The notes under the pieces were generated by a model that was given only the letters and a program-made list of their open reading frames with translations, was not told the origin of the DNA and made no database searches. Below, piece after piece: positions 1 through 8,917 of a DNA stretch of 48,431 nucleotides. The translations under genes and the position numbers were made by a program. The DNA is from RUG572 sp051884915. Lineage in GTDB: Bacteria > Verrucomicrobiota > Kiritimatiellia > RFP12 > UBA1067. Within the stretch, counting starts at the first letter, position 1, and the number at the start of each line of letters is the position of its first letter. The stretch lies in the NCBI GenBank assembly GCA_051884915.1, contig JBJEWF010000077.1:1-48431 (forward strand). Direction: 5' to 3'.

Positions 1-109
1 CGCGGGCGCCCTCTATCCTGAAGCACTGCCTGACGTCCTGGAAGAGCACCTCGATGCCACGCGGACGGGCAGATGCGCGTCTCCGGCCGGGAAGAAACCC
101 GCGCGCCAT
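1..109 (-). CDS. Possible 5' end of a gene running off the left edge
   Basis: An ATG at 109 on the minus strand opens a frame that stays open to the window edge (36 codons), beginning MARGFLPGRRR and continuing to a stretch reading GIEVLFQDVRQCFRIEGAR. It lies 100 bp downstream of the beta-helix gene on the same strand. The Shine-Dalgarno is poor (AGAGG about 14 nt upstream). In DNA this GC-rich, open frames of this length occur by chance, and the opposite strand is open here too. I recognise no family. It is listed only as a candidate start of the next gene in the minus-strand series. Confidence 0.22.
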   Translation of the reverse strand, partial: MARGFLPGRRRASARPRGIEVLFQDVRQCFRIEGAR

Positions 110-208
110 GTTGCCCGTGCCTCTGGAATGTCCGCGCCGCTTGGCGGACCTGCGCTTTCGCCGGGGCCGGGGGCGCGGACCCGGTGCGCCGGAAGAGCCG
201 TTCGCGCC

Positions 209-2431
209 CTAGTGTGCCGACAGCCATTCGGGGTGTTCGCGCACGCCCTCGGCCTCGCGCGGCAGTTCGGGACGGTACGGCGAACGCTGCAGTCCCATCT
301 TGCCGTAGGGCAGGTCCGCGAACCCGAGTTTCAGCGCGGGCGAATCGGGGCGAAGCCGGTAGTCGCGCGCCGCGGCGTCGACAAACAGCGGATCGGCGAC
401 GGCGGAATGCGCGTCGGCGCCCGTCTGGCGCCATGCGTGCCAGTCCTCCCCTTCCTTCCGCCCGGTCGCCATCCGCACGCGCGCGGACGGCCCCGGCCAA
501 TAGACGTTGCGGTCGAACGCGTTCGTCGTCAGGTTGAGCCGATGGGCCCGCAGCATCAGGCCCTCGCCCTGGTCGGGATAGAAGACGATGTTGTTCCGCA
601 CCTGGACGCCCATCATCGTCGTGCCGTCCGAACTGAAGGCCGTCTCGTTGTCCGGCGCCTGGGCCAGGGCCGGATGGCGAAGCCAGCGCGGGTCCCGGTC
701 GACAAGGCGGTGGTACTCGTTCGAAATCGTCGCCCGGCGGATGTGGACGAAATAGCCGTTCGTCTGGCTGTTCCAGGTCTGGAGCGAGAGCTGCGCGGTG
801 TTGGGTCCCGGCGGCAGCGCGCCGTTGGACACGAAGACGTTGTTGGAAATCGTGATCCAGCGCCCGTTGTGCAGGTGCATCGCCACGTGGTGGCAGGACT
901 CGATCAGGTTGCCGTACACGGCAAGGCCGCCGCAGCCTTCATCGGGATAGATGCCGCAGGCCCCCTTGTACAGCCGGTAGCCGCCATCGCGCTGGCGCTG
1001 GAAGCCGATGGAGTCGGAGATCCAGTTGTAGCAGACCTTCGTCCCGATGCCGCTCGTCCAGCCGCCGCCGTAGATGGCGCCCGTGTCGTCGTTGATCGTG
1101 TTCGTGTGCCGGATCCGGTTGTAGGAGAGTTCGCAGAAGCGTCCGTAACCGAAGAGGCCGCAGCGCGGCGTGTCGTGGACGAGGTTGTGGCTCACCCTGA
1201 CGCCCTGCCCCGTGATCCAGATGCCGATGCCGTGGGAGTTGACCTGCCCCGTGTGGTGGACGTAGTTGTTCTCGACCACCACCTCCAGGCGGTCGTCGAC
1301 GCGGTCCTCCCCGGGATAGCCCTGGACGAAGACGCCATGCCCGCCGATGTTGAAAACGTCGCAATCCGCCATCCGCACGCGATGGCCCATGATCCAGACG
1401 CCGTTTCCCCCGTGGAAGCCGATGTCGTGGATGGAACAGCCCAGCAGCTTCACGTCGTCGGCATGGTCGATCTTCACACCCGCCGTGCCGCCCGTCAGCT
1501 CCAGCCCCACGATGGACACGTTCGGCGCGGCGACGCGCAGGATTTCCCGCCCGCGCTCGATCGTCACCGTCGCGGCGTTGGGGTCGCCGCCGTCCGGCGT
1601 GAGGAGATAGAGTTTCCGCGCGCGCGGGTCGAAATGCCATTCGCCGGGTTCGTCCAGTTCCTCCGCCATGTTCTCGACGCACCAGCGGTCCCAGGGGAAC
1701 AGCCGGTCGGCGATTTCCCGATGCGGCGCCTCGACGTGGACGACGCCGTTGGAAACCGCGCGGATCGGCAGCGACCGGTTCCACCAGTTGTGGCGCGGAT
1801 AGACGATTGTCCAGGCGTCTTCGGGCCGGGCCCAGCGCCTCTCGTCGCCCGGACGGATCTGGATTTCGTCCTCGAAGAGTCCCGTCGGCGAAAACCGCGC
1901 GCCGCGCGCCGCCAGGCCGCGCGCGTCGGCAAAGGCGTAGCCCGACGTGTAGGGGCGCCGGGGATCGAGATTCGGCCACCGTGCCGGCTGCAGCCGGCGG
2001 CCGTTGTGGAACACGAGCCGCAGTTTTTTCGGCACCGCCAGCCCGGACATGTCGGCGCACCAGACGTCGGCGCGGCCGTTGAACGCCGTCCGCGTCCAGT
2101 TCGTGACGGCCACGCCGCCGAAAATGCGCGGCTTCCGGGCGAAATCGGCCGCGCACAGGACCAGTTCGCCGCCATTCGTGGCGGCATGCGCCCGCGTCAC
2201 GTCGATGACGCCCGCCGGAACGTAGTCGCCCGGCGCAAGACGCACGACGACCGGCGACGCCGGATCCGCCTTCCGCAGTTCGGCCACGCGCGCCAGGGCC
2301 GATTCGACCGTCGGCAGGGCGGTCCCATGCCCGGCTTCGAGAATCGTCGCGCCGGCGGGGACGGGAATCTCGACGGCCGCGCCGGCCAGGGCAAGCGCCC
2401 CGCAGGCGGAAAGGATTGTTGCTGTTTTCAT
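209..2431 (-). CDS. Exported right-handed parallel beta-helix protein (GH141-like)
   Basis: A 740-residue exported protein. It starts at the ATG at 2431 (MKTATILSACGALALAG), which opens a signal peptide and has AAAGGAC about 12 nt upstream; the frame continues further upstream without a better start. Residues about 30-270 form a mixed N-terminal domain. Residues about 270-650 show the short hydrophobic strands and N-x-I/V turns of a right-handed beta-helix, with repeated phrases such as VENNYVHHTG, VSHNLVHDT and LSYNRIRHT. The order resembles GH141 and related polysaccharide-active helices, and the protein at 27301-29493 has the same plan. The substrate is unknown, and the GH141 assignment is by resemblance only. 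It is the last clear gene of the array and lies 88 bp after the preceding surface-protein gene. Confidence 0.85.
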   Translation of the reverse strand: MKTATILSACGALALAGAAVEIPVPAGATILEAGHGTALPTVESALARVAELRKADPASPVVVRLAPGDYVPAGVIDVTRAHAATNGGELVLCAADFARKPRIFGGVAVTNWTRTAFNGRADVWCADMSGLAVPKKLRLVFHNGRRLQPARWPNLDPRRPYTSGYAFADARGLAARGARFSPTGLFEDEIQIRPGDERRWARPEDAWTIVYPRHNWWNRSLPIRAVSNGVVHVEAPHREIADRLFPWDRWCVENMAEELDEPGEWHFDPRARKLYLLTPDGGDPNAATVTIERGREILRVAAPNVSIVGLELTGGTAGVKIDHADDVKLLGCSIHDIGFHGGNGVWIMGHRVRMADCDVFNIGGHGVFVQGYPGEDRVDDRLEVVVENNYVHHTGQVNSHGIGIWITGQGVRVSHNLVHDTPRCGLFGYGRFCELSYNRIRHTNTINDDTGAIYGGGWTSGIGTKVCYNWISDSIGFQRQRDGGYRLYKGACGIYPDEGCGGLAVYGNLIESCHHVAMHLHNGRWITISNNVFVSNGALPPGPNTAQLSLQTWNSQTNGYFVHIRRATISNEYHRLVDRDPRWLRHPALAQAPDNETAFSSDGTTMMGVQVRNNIVFYPDQGEGLMLRAHRLNLTTNAFDRNVYWPGPSARVRMATGRKEGEDWHAWRQTGADAHSAVADPLFVDAAARDYRLRPDSPALKLGFADLPYGKMGLQRSPYRPELPREAEGVREHPEWLSAH

Positions 2432-2519
2432 GTCGACTGCTGTCCTTTTCGGAATGGGAAAGAATCCGTGTCCCGCAGGGCCGACGCGCCGCATCCGCGC
2501 GCCACGCCGGCCGCGGAAG

Positions 2520-5500
2520 CTAGCGGAAGACGAGCGTCAGCCCCCTGCCGTCGCCGCGCACGAGCAGCGTGCCGGCGCCGGCGATGCGGGCGGTGCGGCA
2601 GGAGACGGGCAGGGACTCGTTGTCCAGCGCGCCCCAGACGCCCCGCGCAATCGGCTTGTCGCCATCGTCGAGCCACAGGTAGCGCGCCTTCTGCGTGGCG
2701 CCCTCGTCCAGCTGCAGGACGCCCGCCGTCAGATGGTAGTCGGCTTCGGGGCTGAGCTGGTTGGCCTGCGTGAGGCGGAACGTGCCGCCCGAGACGACGA
2801 CGTTCGTCGCGCCCGGCCAGACCGCCCCCGCCCAGAGCGTGAACGGACCTTCCGCCACCGTCACCGTGCCAGTCGCCTCGATGACGCGGTTCGTGATGCC
2901 GAATTCGATCGGGCCGGTCTTGCAGAGGCTCACTTCGCCTCTGATCCGGCACTGCGACGGCGGAACCGGATAGGCGCGGTCGGGGAACAAGGAGTTGACG
3001 TAGGGATAGGACGCGTGCCATTTGTGCTGGTTGACGTAGAACGTGGCGGGGCCGTCGTAGCTCTGGATGACCGCCGCCGAAGTCGCGAAGAACGCGCCCA
3101 CGCGCTGCGGATGGCCGTGAAGATCCCATAGCCCTCGGATGCAGGTCCTCGACGTGGGGAGGTCGAATCCCCAGTCGCACCGGAAATCGACGCTTACGGG
3201 CATGGGGCTGTACGGGTTGTAGGACGTGGTCGTGTTGTCGGTCCAGCCGACCATGTTCCCGTAGACGTTGCCGGGGCAGTGCAGGCGGAGGTTCTGCGCG
3301 TTGCTCTCCCAGGTGCTCGCGTAGAACGGCCGATTGGAGACGACGACCGTGCCGGCCGCGTCCCAGTTGACGTAGAACTTGTTGTCGGACCTTCCGTAGC
3401 CGCCGGCGAAAACGACCGTCGAGGAGGCCGGCAGCGAGAATCTGTCCACGCCGCCGCCCGCCCATGTCACCGGGCCGTAGAAGACGTTGGTCGTGTGCGC
3501 CGCGAAACCGAAAGAATAGCGCCCGCCGCTCCCGCTCGTCAGATGCAGCACGACCGGCTTGGAGATTCGCGTGTTGGCGAGCATCAGGCGCGTCGACGTC
3601 TTGTTCAGGATATGCAGGGCCGCCGTGCCCGTCCGGTTGGACGGCCCGAACGGTTCATCGCCCCAGGCGTAGGCCATCGCGTTGGAAATGGAGACCGAAC
3701 CCGTGTAGGTGGAATTGGCCGAACGGAAGTTGACGGTGCCGCTGCCCATCGTCACCACCGAGGCCGCGCCGTTGGACGACACGTCGCCCAGCGGGCCGTT
3801 CACGTCGAGCGTGGTGTTCGCGTTCGTCACGTTCCAGACCTGGCTGCCCGTGCAGATCGCCAGCGGCGTGTCGAACGTGATCGTGCGCGCCGTCGCCTCG
3901 TCCGGAAACGAAAGGCCGCCGCCGGCGATCGCCAGCGACGAATCCGCCCCCGTGGACTTGAAGGTGAACGCCGTGATGTCCGCCGTGAACGAAATGCCGT
4001 TGAAACCGTAGCCCGCGCCAACCTCCATCGTGCCGCCGTCGTCGGAGGCCGCCGCAAAGACCGGCGAGAACAGGCACGCCGTCAGCTCCGGCGCCGCGGA
4101 CAGGTCCTGCCAGTTCCCGATTTTCGCCGCGTCGTCGTCGACCGCGCCCGTCCAGAGCGCCGAACTCGCCACCACGGTAATCGTCCCGCCGCCCGTCAGG
4201 CCCGCCAGCGCCTCGGCGTTTTCGGCCGAACCCGAATAGGACGCGTTCTCGGCGCCGTGCGTCCCGCGGACGTCCAGCGCGCAGACGCATATCGCCACGC
4301 CGGACGCCAGATCGAGCGTCGCGTCGTCCGCGACCGTGACCGCCGCCAGCGTTCCCAGGGACGCCCCTTCCGCGACGGACACCTGCCCGGCGGACACGCG
4401 GATGGTGCCGCGAAACGCGGACGCGCCGAGCAGCGTCAGCGTCCCCTGCCCGACCTTCTCGATCACGCAGGTCATGTCGCCGGTCACGCGCGACAGGTCC
4501 AGCGTCCCGTCCGCATCGCCGCCGACCTTCAGCGTGCCGCCTTCGGCCAATTCGAAGTCGCCCGTCCCCGAGGCGGCAAGGTCGAAACCGGCCGGCGGCG
4601 CGAAGACGCCGCCCCGGACCGCGAAGACCGTGCCGGCCGCCATGTCCAGGGTGCCGAACCAGACGTCGCCCAGGCTGTTCGTCACGACGACGCGGCCCGC
4701 CCGCACCGAGAACGCGCCGGGAATCGGCCGCGAAACCACCATCTCGCCCGTGCCCAGCTTGTTCACGTCAATGGCGGACTCGGGACAGATCTCGACGTCG
4801 AATTGGCAGTTGTTGCCGTTTTCGCCGATGTTCAGGACCGCCGTCGCGGCGGAGGTGTTCGTGACGAAGCCGCCGCCGAAAAGCGAGTTGCAGTTCTGCG
4901 TCGTGCCCATGAGATTGACCAGAAGCTTCGAACTCCTCTGCACCGCCACGCCGCCGTTCTCCGGATTGTGCGGCAGAAAGCCGTCCGACTTGATCTGCAG
5001 GCGGGAAAAATTGGCATAGCCCGAAGCCGGCTTGAGCAGCAGATCGCCCGTCTGTTCCCACACGTAGCCCTGGCCGTCCGCGCGGTTCGAGAAGATGGAG
5101 CCTTCCAGGATCTGCGCGTCGTACGGGTCCTGCGCATTGAAGTCGCCGCCGTACAGGTAGACGTTGGAATCGCCGCGGAAGATCAGGCGGCCCGTCGCGG
5201 TCGAATTCCAGACGGCGAACTGGGCGAATTTGTTGAACACGACGTCGATTGGCTTGCCGTTCTGCCCCTCGAAGATCAGATCGCCCGAGGCGTTGTTCTC
5301 GAAGTTGATGAAGTTGCCCCATCCCTGGCTCAGGATGGCGCCGCCGTTGAACGCGATCTTCGTGTCGCGCGCGCCGTACTGGTGGAAGTGGAGCGTCAAC
5401 AGGTTGCCGCCGTCGAGCTGGATCAGATTGGGAACGTCTTTCGCGCCTTCGGCGGGCGCGGGCACGTTCGCGCTGCCCATGTAGACGCGCCAGGACGAGA

Positions 5501-6200
5501 CGGTCCCGCCCTTGACGTGGAGCGTGCCCGACGAGACGCCCATGCCGGACGCCGAGGCGGCGCCCAGATAGATCCGGGCCGTATCGCGTTTGCCGAGTCC
5601 GGCAATTTCGGTCCCGTTGCTCCGGCCCAGGCCGGAGCGCGTGACGACCACCGTGCCCGTGCCGCCGTCGCAGCCGATGCGCACCTCATTGCGCACGTAG
5701 AACGTGTCGTTCGTGACGGTCCAGACGGCCGGTCCCTGCCGGGACGACACCGTGAGCGAGTCGAGCTGGACGCAGGTGGCGTCCCAACTCAGGACCGAGG
5801 GCGGCGTCGTCTCGTCCACGTTCAGCGTTTCGCCGTCGAAATAGGTCGTCGCCGAACTCGCGCCCACGACGCGCAACGGCACGACGCCAAGGAGACCGGC
5901 GTCCTTCAACGTCAATTTGGCATTCTCCGTGCCATTGGAGATGACGAACGGATGCCCCGCCGAGAGGTTCGCGGCGTGCGTGACCGCGCCCGTCACCGAA
6001 ACGAGCGCGTCCGTCGCCGGACCGCGCAACGCGTCCGTCGCCCAGCCGCCGCCCACGAGATCGATGCCGCCCGAGGCGACGGTCTCGTTCACCTGGTAGG
6101 CGTTGTCCCAGGCATACGCATCCGCTTCCGCGGCCGCCGCCCCCGCAACCGCAGCGACGACCGCAACGGCCGCCATCCGCACCACACCCTGTCTGCCCAT
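2520..6200 (-). CDS. Large surface protein with autotransporter-associated beta-strand repeats
   Basis: A 1226-residue exported protein. The start at 6200 is supported by a strong GGGAGG six bases upstream and by an Ala/Val-rich signal peptide. The body is rich in Gly, Thr, Ser, Asn and Val, with short beta-strand repeats of the passenger type, for example VGQGTLTLLGASAFRGTI near residue 580 and MGSGTVNFRSANSTYTG near residue 820. No C-terminal outer-membrane barrel is present. The protein ends GRGLTLVFR, a tail matched by the reading frame after the stop of the LamG gene (8918-8974). The likely role is surface display or substrate adhesion, inferred from the repeat type. It has its own promoter at 6252-6281 with an unusual G-rich spacer, so it may be expressed separately from the FAD genes upstream. 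Confidence 0.85.
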   Translation of the reverse strand: MGRQGVVRMAAVAVVAAVAGAAAAEADAYAWDNAYQVNETVASGGIDLVGGGWATDALRGPATDALVSVTGAVTHAANLSAGHPFVISNGTENAKLTLKDAGLLGVVPLRVVGASSATTYFDGETLNVDETTPPSVLSWDATCVQLDSLTVSSRQGPAVWTVTNDTFYVRNEVRIGCDGGTGTVVVTRSGLGRSNGTEIAGLGKRDTARIYLGAASASGMGVSSGTLHVKGGTVSSWRVYMGSANVPAPAEGAKDVPNLIQLDGGNLLTLHFHQYGARDTKIAFNGGAILSQGWGNFINFENNASGDLIFEGQNGKPIDVVFNKFAQFAVWNSTATGRLIFRGDSNVYLYGGDFNAQDPYDAQILEGSIFSNRADGQGYVWEQTGDLLLKPASGYANFSRLQIKSDGFLPHNPENGGVAVQRSSKLLVNLMGTTQNCNSLFGGGFVTNTSAATAVLNIGENGNNCQFDVEICPESAIDVNKLGTGEMVVSRPIPGAFSVRAGRVVVTNSLGDVWFGTLDMAAGTVFAVRGGVFAPPAGFDLAASGTGDFELAEGGTLKVGGDADGTLDLSRVTGDMTCVIEKVGQGTLTLLGASAFRGTIRVSAGQVSVAEGASLGTLAAVTVADDATLDLASGVAICVCALDVRGTHGAENASYSGSAENAEALAGLTGGGTITVVASSALWTGAVDDDAAKIGNWQDLSAAPELTACLFSPVFAAASDDGGTMEVGAGYGFNGISFTADITAFTFKSTGADSSLAIAGGGLSFPDEATARTITFDTPLAICTGSQVWNVTNANTTLDVNGPLGDVSSNGAASVVTMGSGTVNFRSANSTYTGSVSISNAMAYAWGDEPFGPSNRTGTAALHILNKTSTRLMLANTRISKPVVLHLTSGSGGRYSFGFAAHTTNVFYGPVTWAGGGVDRFSLPASSTVVFAGGYGRSDNKFYVNWDAAGTVVVSNRPFYASTWESNAQNLRLHCPGNVYGNMVGWTDNTTTSYNPYSPMPVSVDFRCDWGFDLPTSRTCIRGLWDLHGHPQRVGAFFATSAAVIQSYDGPATFYVNQHKWHASYPYVNSLFPDRAYPVPPSQCRIRGEVSLCKTGPIEFGITNRVIEATGTVTVAEGPFTLWAGAVWPGATNVVVSGGTFRLTQANQLSPEADYHLTAGVLQLDEGATQKARYLWLDDGDKPIARGVWGALDNESLPVSCRTARIAGAGTLLVRGDGRGLTLVFR

Positions 6201-6251
6201 GCGTTTCCTCCCTTGCCGCGAACGTTCACGACCATAACCGAAGATGCTGAC

Positions 6252-6281
6252 ATCATACCCCCCTCCCCCTTATTTTGTCAA
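6252..6281 (-). promoter_or_regulatory. Sigma-70-type promoter with G-rich spacer before the surface-protein gene
   Basis: On the minus strand a perfect TTGACA (6281-6276) is followed by an 18-nt spacer containing GGGGGAGGGGGG and then TATGAT (6257-6252). The predicted transcription start near 6245 leaves a leader of about 45 nt containing the GGGAGG ribosome site. The TGA stop of the upstream FAD gene (6280-6278) lies inside the TTGACA hexamer. The interrupted G tract could change length by slippage and alter promoter spacing. The hexamers are seen directly; activity is inferred. Confidence 0.7.
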
Positions 6282-8116
6282 TTGAAAACGTCGGCAAGCT
6301 GAAAGTTCCCCGTCCGGACGTCTCCACCCGTCCCCACCCGTATCGCCTGGAGCCGTTCGCGGAGATCGACGCCGTCGCCGGCGGGCATCGGCGGGAGACG
6401 GTCCTGCGCGGCCTCGACGCGCCGCTGCGCCGTCGCGTCGGGATGCGCGTGCAGAATCCCGCGCAACGCGCACAGCGCCGTCGCGAGCGCCTGGAAGCGG
6501 CACATCATCGGGCCGGCAAACGCCTGCGCAGACGCGAGATCGCGCGTAAACGCCTGCGCGCCATCCTCGACGATCGCCACCAGCGCCGGCACGCTGGCAA
6601 CGTCCGTGAAGCGCCCCAGCAGCAGCAGCGCCTTGATGCGGTTGGGGTAGGCGCGCGGCACGACCGGATCCTTCGGGCCGCCCGGACGGGCCACGAGTTC
6701 GCGCAAAACGGGCAGACACCGCCGATCTTCGAGCAATCCGAGCGCCACGGCGAAATTGCCGGCGAAACGCGGATTCTCCTCCAGCCCTCCGGCCAGGACG
6801 TCGGCAAGCCGCCGCTGCGCCGCAGGTTGTCCCGACAGGCGGCATTTCCAGCAGGTCCAGAGCGCATAGGCCGCCTGCTCCGCGGGCGAATTCGTCGCCC
6901 GGCCGACCGCCCCCTGCCACCATTCGTGCGTCCGCGTGATGTCCTGGCGCAACGCCGCCGCGGTCTGTTCGTTCGAGTAGGGGTCGAACTGGTGCCCGGA
7001 GCAGGCGTTGACCCGATTCTTGCGCGCAGGTTCGAGCGTTCCCGCCCGTTCGAGCATCGGTTTCAGCTCGCCGTAGGGAACGTCCCGCGCCGCACAGCCG
7101 CGTCGCGCCATGATGGCGGCGGCGCAGGCGGCGACGATGCCCGTCTTGCGCATTTCGCCCTGCATCCGCAGACCGCCGCCCAGATCGTGCGCCACGCCGA
7201 AATGCTTCGACGGCGTCAGCAGATTGTCGACGCCCTTCGCGACCAGCGTCCCGTACGTCAGCGTCGACGGATAGCCGAACATCGGCAAACCGCAGAGGAC
7301 CTTCCAGTTCTGGATCTCCTCGGACTCGAAGACGTGGTCGCCGAAGAAGACCGGCAGATCCTCGGGTTCCCAGGCGTAGAAGACCGGATCGGGGAAGACG
7401 CGTTCACGCAACGCGTCCGCCAGCGTGAGGATCTCCTCCGTGACCACCCGGGACTCCTCGCGCGCGTTCACCAGCGCGGACGCCCGGAGCATCCGTTCGC
7501 GCCGGGACTGCACCTTCCAGTTTTCGTGGCGCGCCGAGTCGAGTTTCGTCACCGTCGCGGAATAGGCCGCCGCCGAACCGGCAAGTCCGTCGGGATAGTT
7601 GCGGTAGGTCGGATGGATCCGGCCGGAGGGATCCAGCCAGGTCTCGCCCCGGGAACACGGCGCCATCACGCCGTCGAACGACCGCCCCTGCCGCACGGGC
7701 AGCCCGCAGAGCCGGGCCACCATCGCATTGCCGCTCGCGTCGATCACGACCTTCGCGGCGACGTCCGCCAGCACGCCGTTGCGCAGATAGCGCACGCCGG
7801 CAAGACGCGTTCCCTCCCGCCAGACGCCGACCACGACCGACTCGTAGGCCACGGTCCCCTTCCGGGCCGCCTCCTCGTACTGTCTGAGCCGGGAGAGCAG
7901 CCCGCCGCCAAAGCAGATGCAGCCGATCGTGCCCTGTCCGCCCATGCCGGCGCACTTTTCAACGCCGAACGTCCGAAGGCCCTCCGCCACCGACGCGGCG
8001 AAAGCCGCGGCTCCCGCCGTTCCCAGCCCCACGACCACGACGTCGCACCGCATCGCGAAAGACGGAGTGGCCGCGCGGACGCGGGCTTTCCCCGACACGA
8101 CTACATGGAGGTCCAT
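6278..8116 (-). CDS. FAD-dependent oxidoreductase with C-terminal HEAT-like region
   Basis: A 612-residue flavoprotein. A Rossmann dinucleotide site reads CDVVVVGLGTAGAAAF near residues 24-39, followed by a Gly-rich segment (MGGQGTIGCICFGGG) and the second FAD motif VVIDASGNAMVARL, as in the FAD_oxidored family. Residues about 380-600 are helical and Leu/Ala-rich, like HEAT repeats. The ATG at 8116 overlaps the end of the preceding FAD gene by 16 nt, suggesting translational coupling; an internal ATG at residue 22, directly before the Rossmann strand, is a possible alternative start but lacks a ribosome site. No export signal is seen, unlike its partner. The substrate is unknown. The last codons overlap the -35 box of the downstream gene. 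Confidence 0.85.
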   Translation of the reverse strand: MDLHVVVSGKARVRAATPSFAMRCDVVVVGLGTAGAAAFAASVAEGLRTFGVEKCAGMGGQGTIGCICFGGGLLSRLRQYEEAARKGTVAYESVVVGVWREGTRLAGVRYLRNGVLADVAAKVVIDASGNAMVARLCGLPVRQGRSFDGVMAPCSRGETWLDPSGRIHPTYRNYPDGLAGSAAAYSATVTKLDSARHENWKVQSRRERMLRASALVNAREESRVVTEEILTLADALRERVFPDPVFYAWEPEDLPVFFGDHVFESEEIQNWKVLCGLPMFGYPSTLTYGTLVAKGVDNLLTPSKHFGVAHDLGGGLRMQGEMRKTGIVAACAAAIMARRGCAARDVPYGELKPMLERAGTLEPARKNRVNACSGHQFDPYSNEQTAAALRQDITRTHEWWQGAVGRATNSPAEQAAYALWTCWKCRLSGQPAAQRRLADVLAGGLEENPRFAGNFAVALGLLEDRRCLPVLRELVARPGGPKDPVVPRAYPNRIKALLLLGRFTDVASVPALVAIVEDGAQAFTRDLASAQAFAGPMMCRFQALATALCALRGILHAHPDATAQRRVEAAQDRLPPMPAGDGVDLRERLQAIRVGTGGDVRTGNFQLADVFN

Positions 8117-8913
8117 TTCAAGCCCTCCTCGAAAGCCGTGATGAAATCGGGGAATTGGGCGGACGGCACCCAGGTCGTCCCCTGCGGCGTGGTACGGACG
8201 ATGACGCGTCCGTCCGCCGGCCGGCGGACGTACCGGACGCCCAGGGCGTTCGTCTCGGCAAGAAGCGTCGCGCCCGCCGCCGCCGCGTCGTCATGCAGCT
8301 TCAGGCGTGCGAGATGGGCGTCTGCCGCAGGCGGCAGACGGACCGTGAACAGGCCGCCCTCCGTGATGCCCGAAAAGGTCCGCTCGGCCACGTCGGCCAG
8401 GCCGACGTCGCGCCAGCCCGTCGCCGTCGTGTCGAGGAAGGCCGCCGCCCGAAACGGAACGAAGCCTTCCGTGCCGCCGCCGAAGACCTCGCCCGACCAG
8501 CCTTCGCCGTCGCGCGCGAGCGCGGCAAGCTCCACGTTCATGAAGGCGCGTCCCCCGCGCGCCGCGAAGAAGGCCGCCATGAAGTCGGAAAGCGGCGGCA
8601 GTTCAAGCCGGTCCGCCTTCAGGAGTCCCGCGCGCGCGAGTTCGGTCCGCAGGTCGCGGCCCAGGTCCGTCGTGGCGTTTCCCGGCGCCGCGTAGTCGCC
8701 CACCATGCCGTAATCGGCGGCGAGATGAATGCCGCGCTCAAGCACGAGAACCTCTCCCGGGCGCGCCAGCGCATGGCCCAACGCGAAGGCGCCGCCGCCC
8801 AGCACGACCGTCTTCGGCGCTTCGCCGCGCGCGGCCGCCGCAAAGGCGCGGGCGCCGACGAGCGGTCCCACGCCGAAGCCGAGCGCGCTTTCGAGAAATG
8901 TCCGCCGCCGCAT
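8101..8913 (-). CDS. Short Tat-exported FAD-dependent oxidoreductase-like protein
   Basis: A 270-residue protein from the ATG at 8913. It begins MRRRTFLESALG, a twin-arginine signal, and then has a dinucleotide-binding motif (VVLGGGAFALGHALARPGEV) with an acidic strand end (VLVLERG). The rest resembles the N-terminal half of FAD_oxidored enzymes, including AAFLDTTATGWRDVG and a closing segment rich in Asp and Ala. It is much shorter than typical family members, so it may be one subunit of a two-gene enzyme with the following 612-residue flavoprotein, which it overlaps by 16 nt. There is no clear Shine-Dalgarno. Its ATG lies 4 nt after a TGA that would end the LamG frame if the TAA at 8972 were read through, so it probably depended on coupling. 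Confidence 0.75.
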   Translation of the reverse strand: MRRRTFLESALGFGVGPLVGARAFAAAARGEAPKTVVLGGGAFALGHALARPGEVLVLERGIHLAADYGMVGDYAAPGNATTDLGRDLRTELARAGLLKADRLELPPLSDFMAAFFAARGGRAFMNVELAALARDGEGWSGEVFGGGTEGFVPFRAAAFLDTTATGWRDVGLADVAERTFSGITEGGLFTVRLPPAADAHLARLKLHDDAAAAGATLLAETNALGVRYVRRPADGRVIVRTTPQGTTWVPSAQFPDFITAFEEGLKWTSM

Positions 8914-8917
8914 GCCG

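Noticed and set aside
128..2755. 875-codon plus-strand open frame
   Set aside because: It is antisense to the beta-helix gene, Arg/Val/Asp-rich with no domain pattern or ribosome site. High GC leaves the complementary frame free of stops.
3279..6302. 1007-codon plus-strand open frame
   Set aside because: Arg-rich mirror of the surface-protein gene, which has a signal peptide, repeats and a strong ribosome site on the other strand.
8101..8116. Frameshift splitting one FAD oxidoreductase gene
   Set aside because: Both products contain their own dinucleotide-binding motif and the first has its own Tat signal, so they are two genes, though an ancestral fusion cannot be excluded.
6275..8695. 806-codon plus-strand open frame across the FAD genes
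   Set aside because: Antisense to two recognisable flavoproteins; its residues are low-complexity Arg/Pro/Ala.
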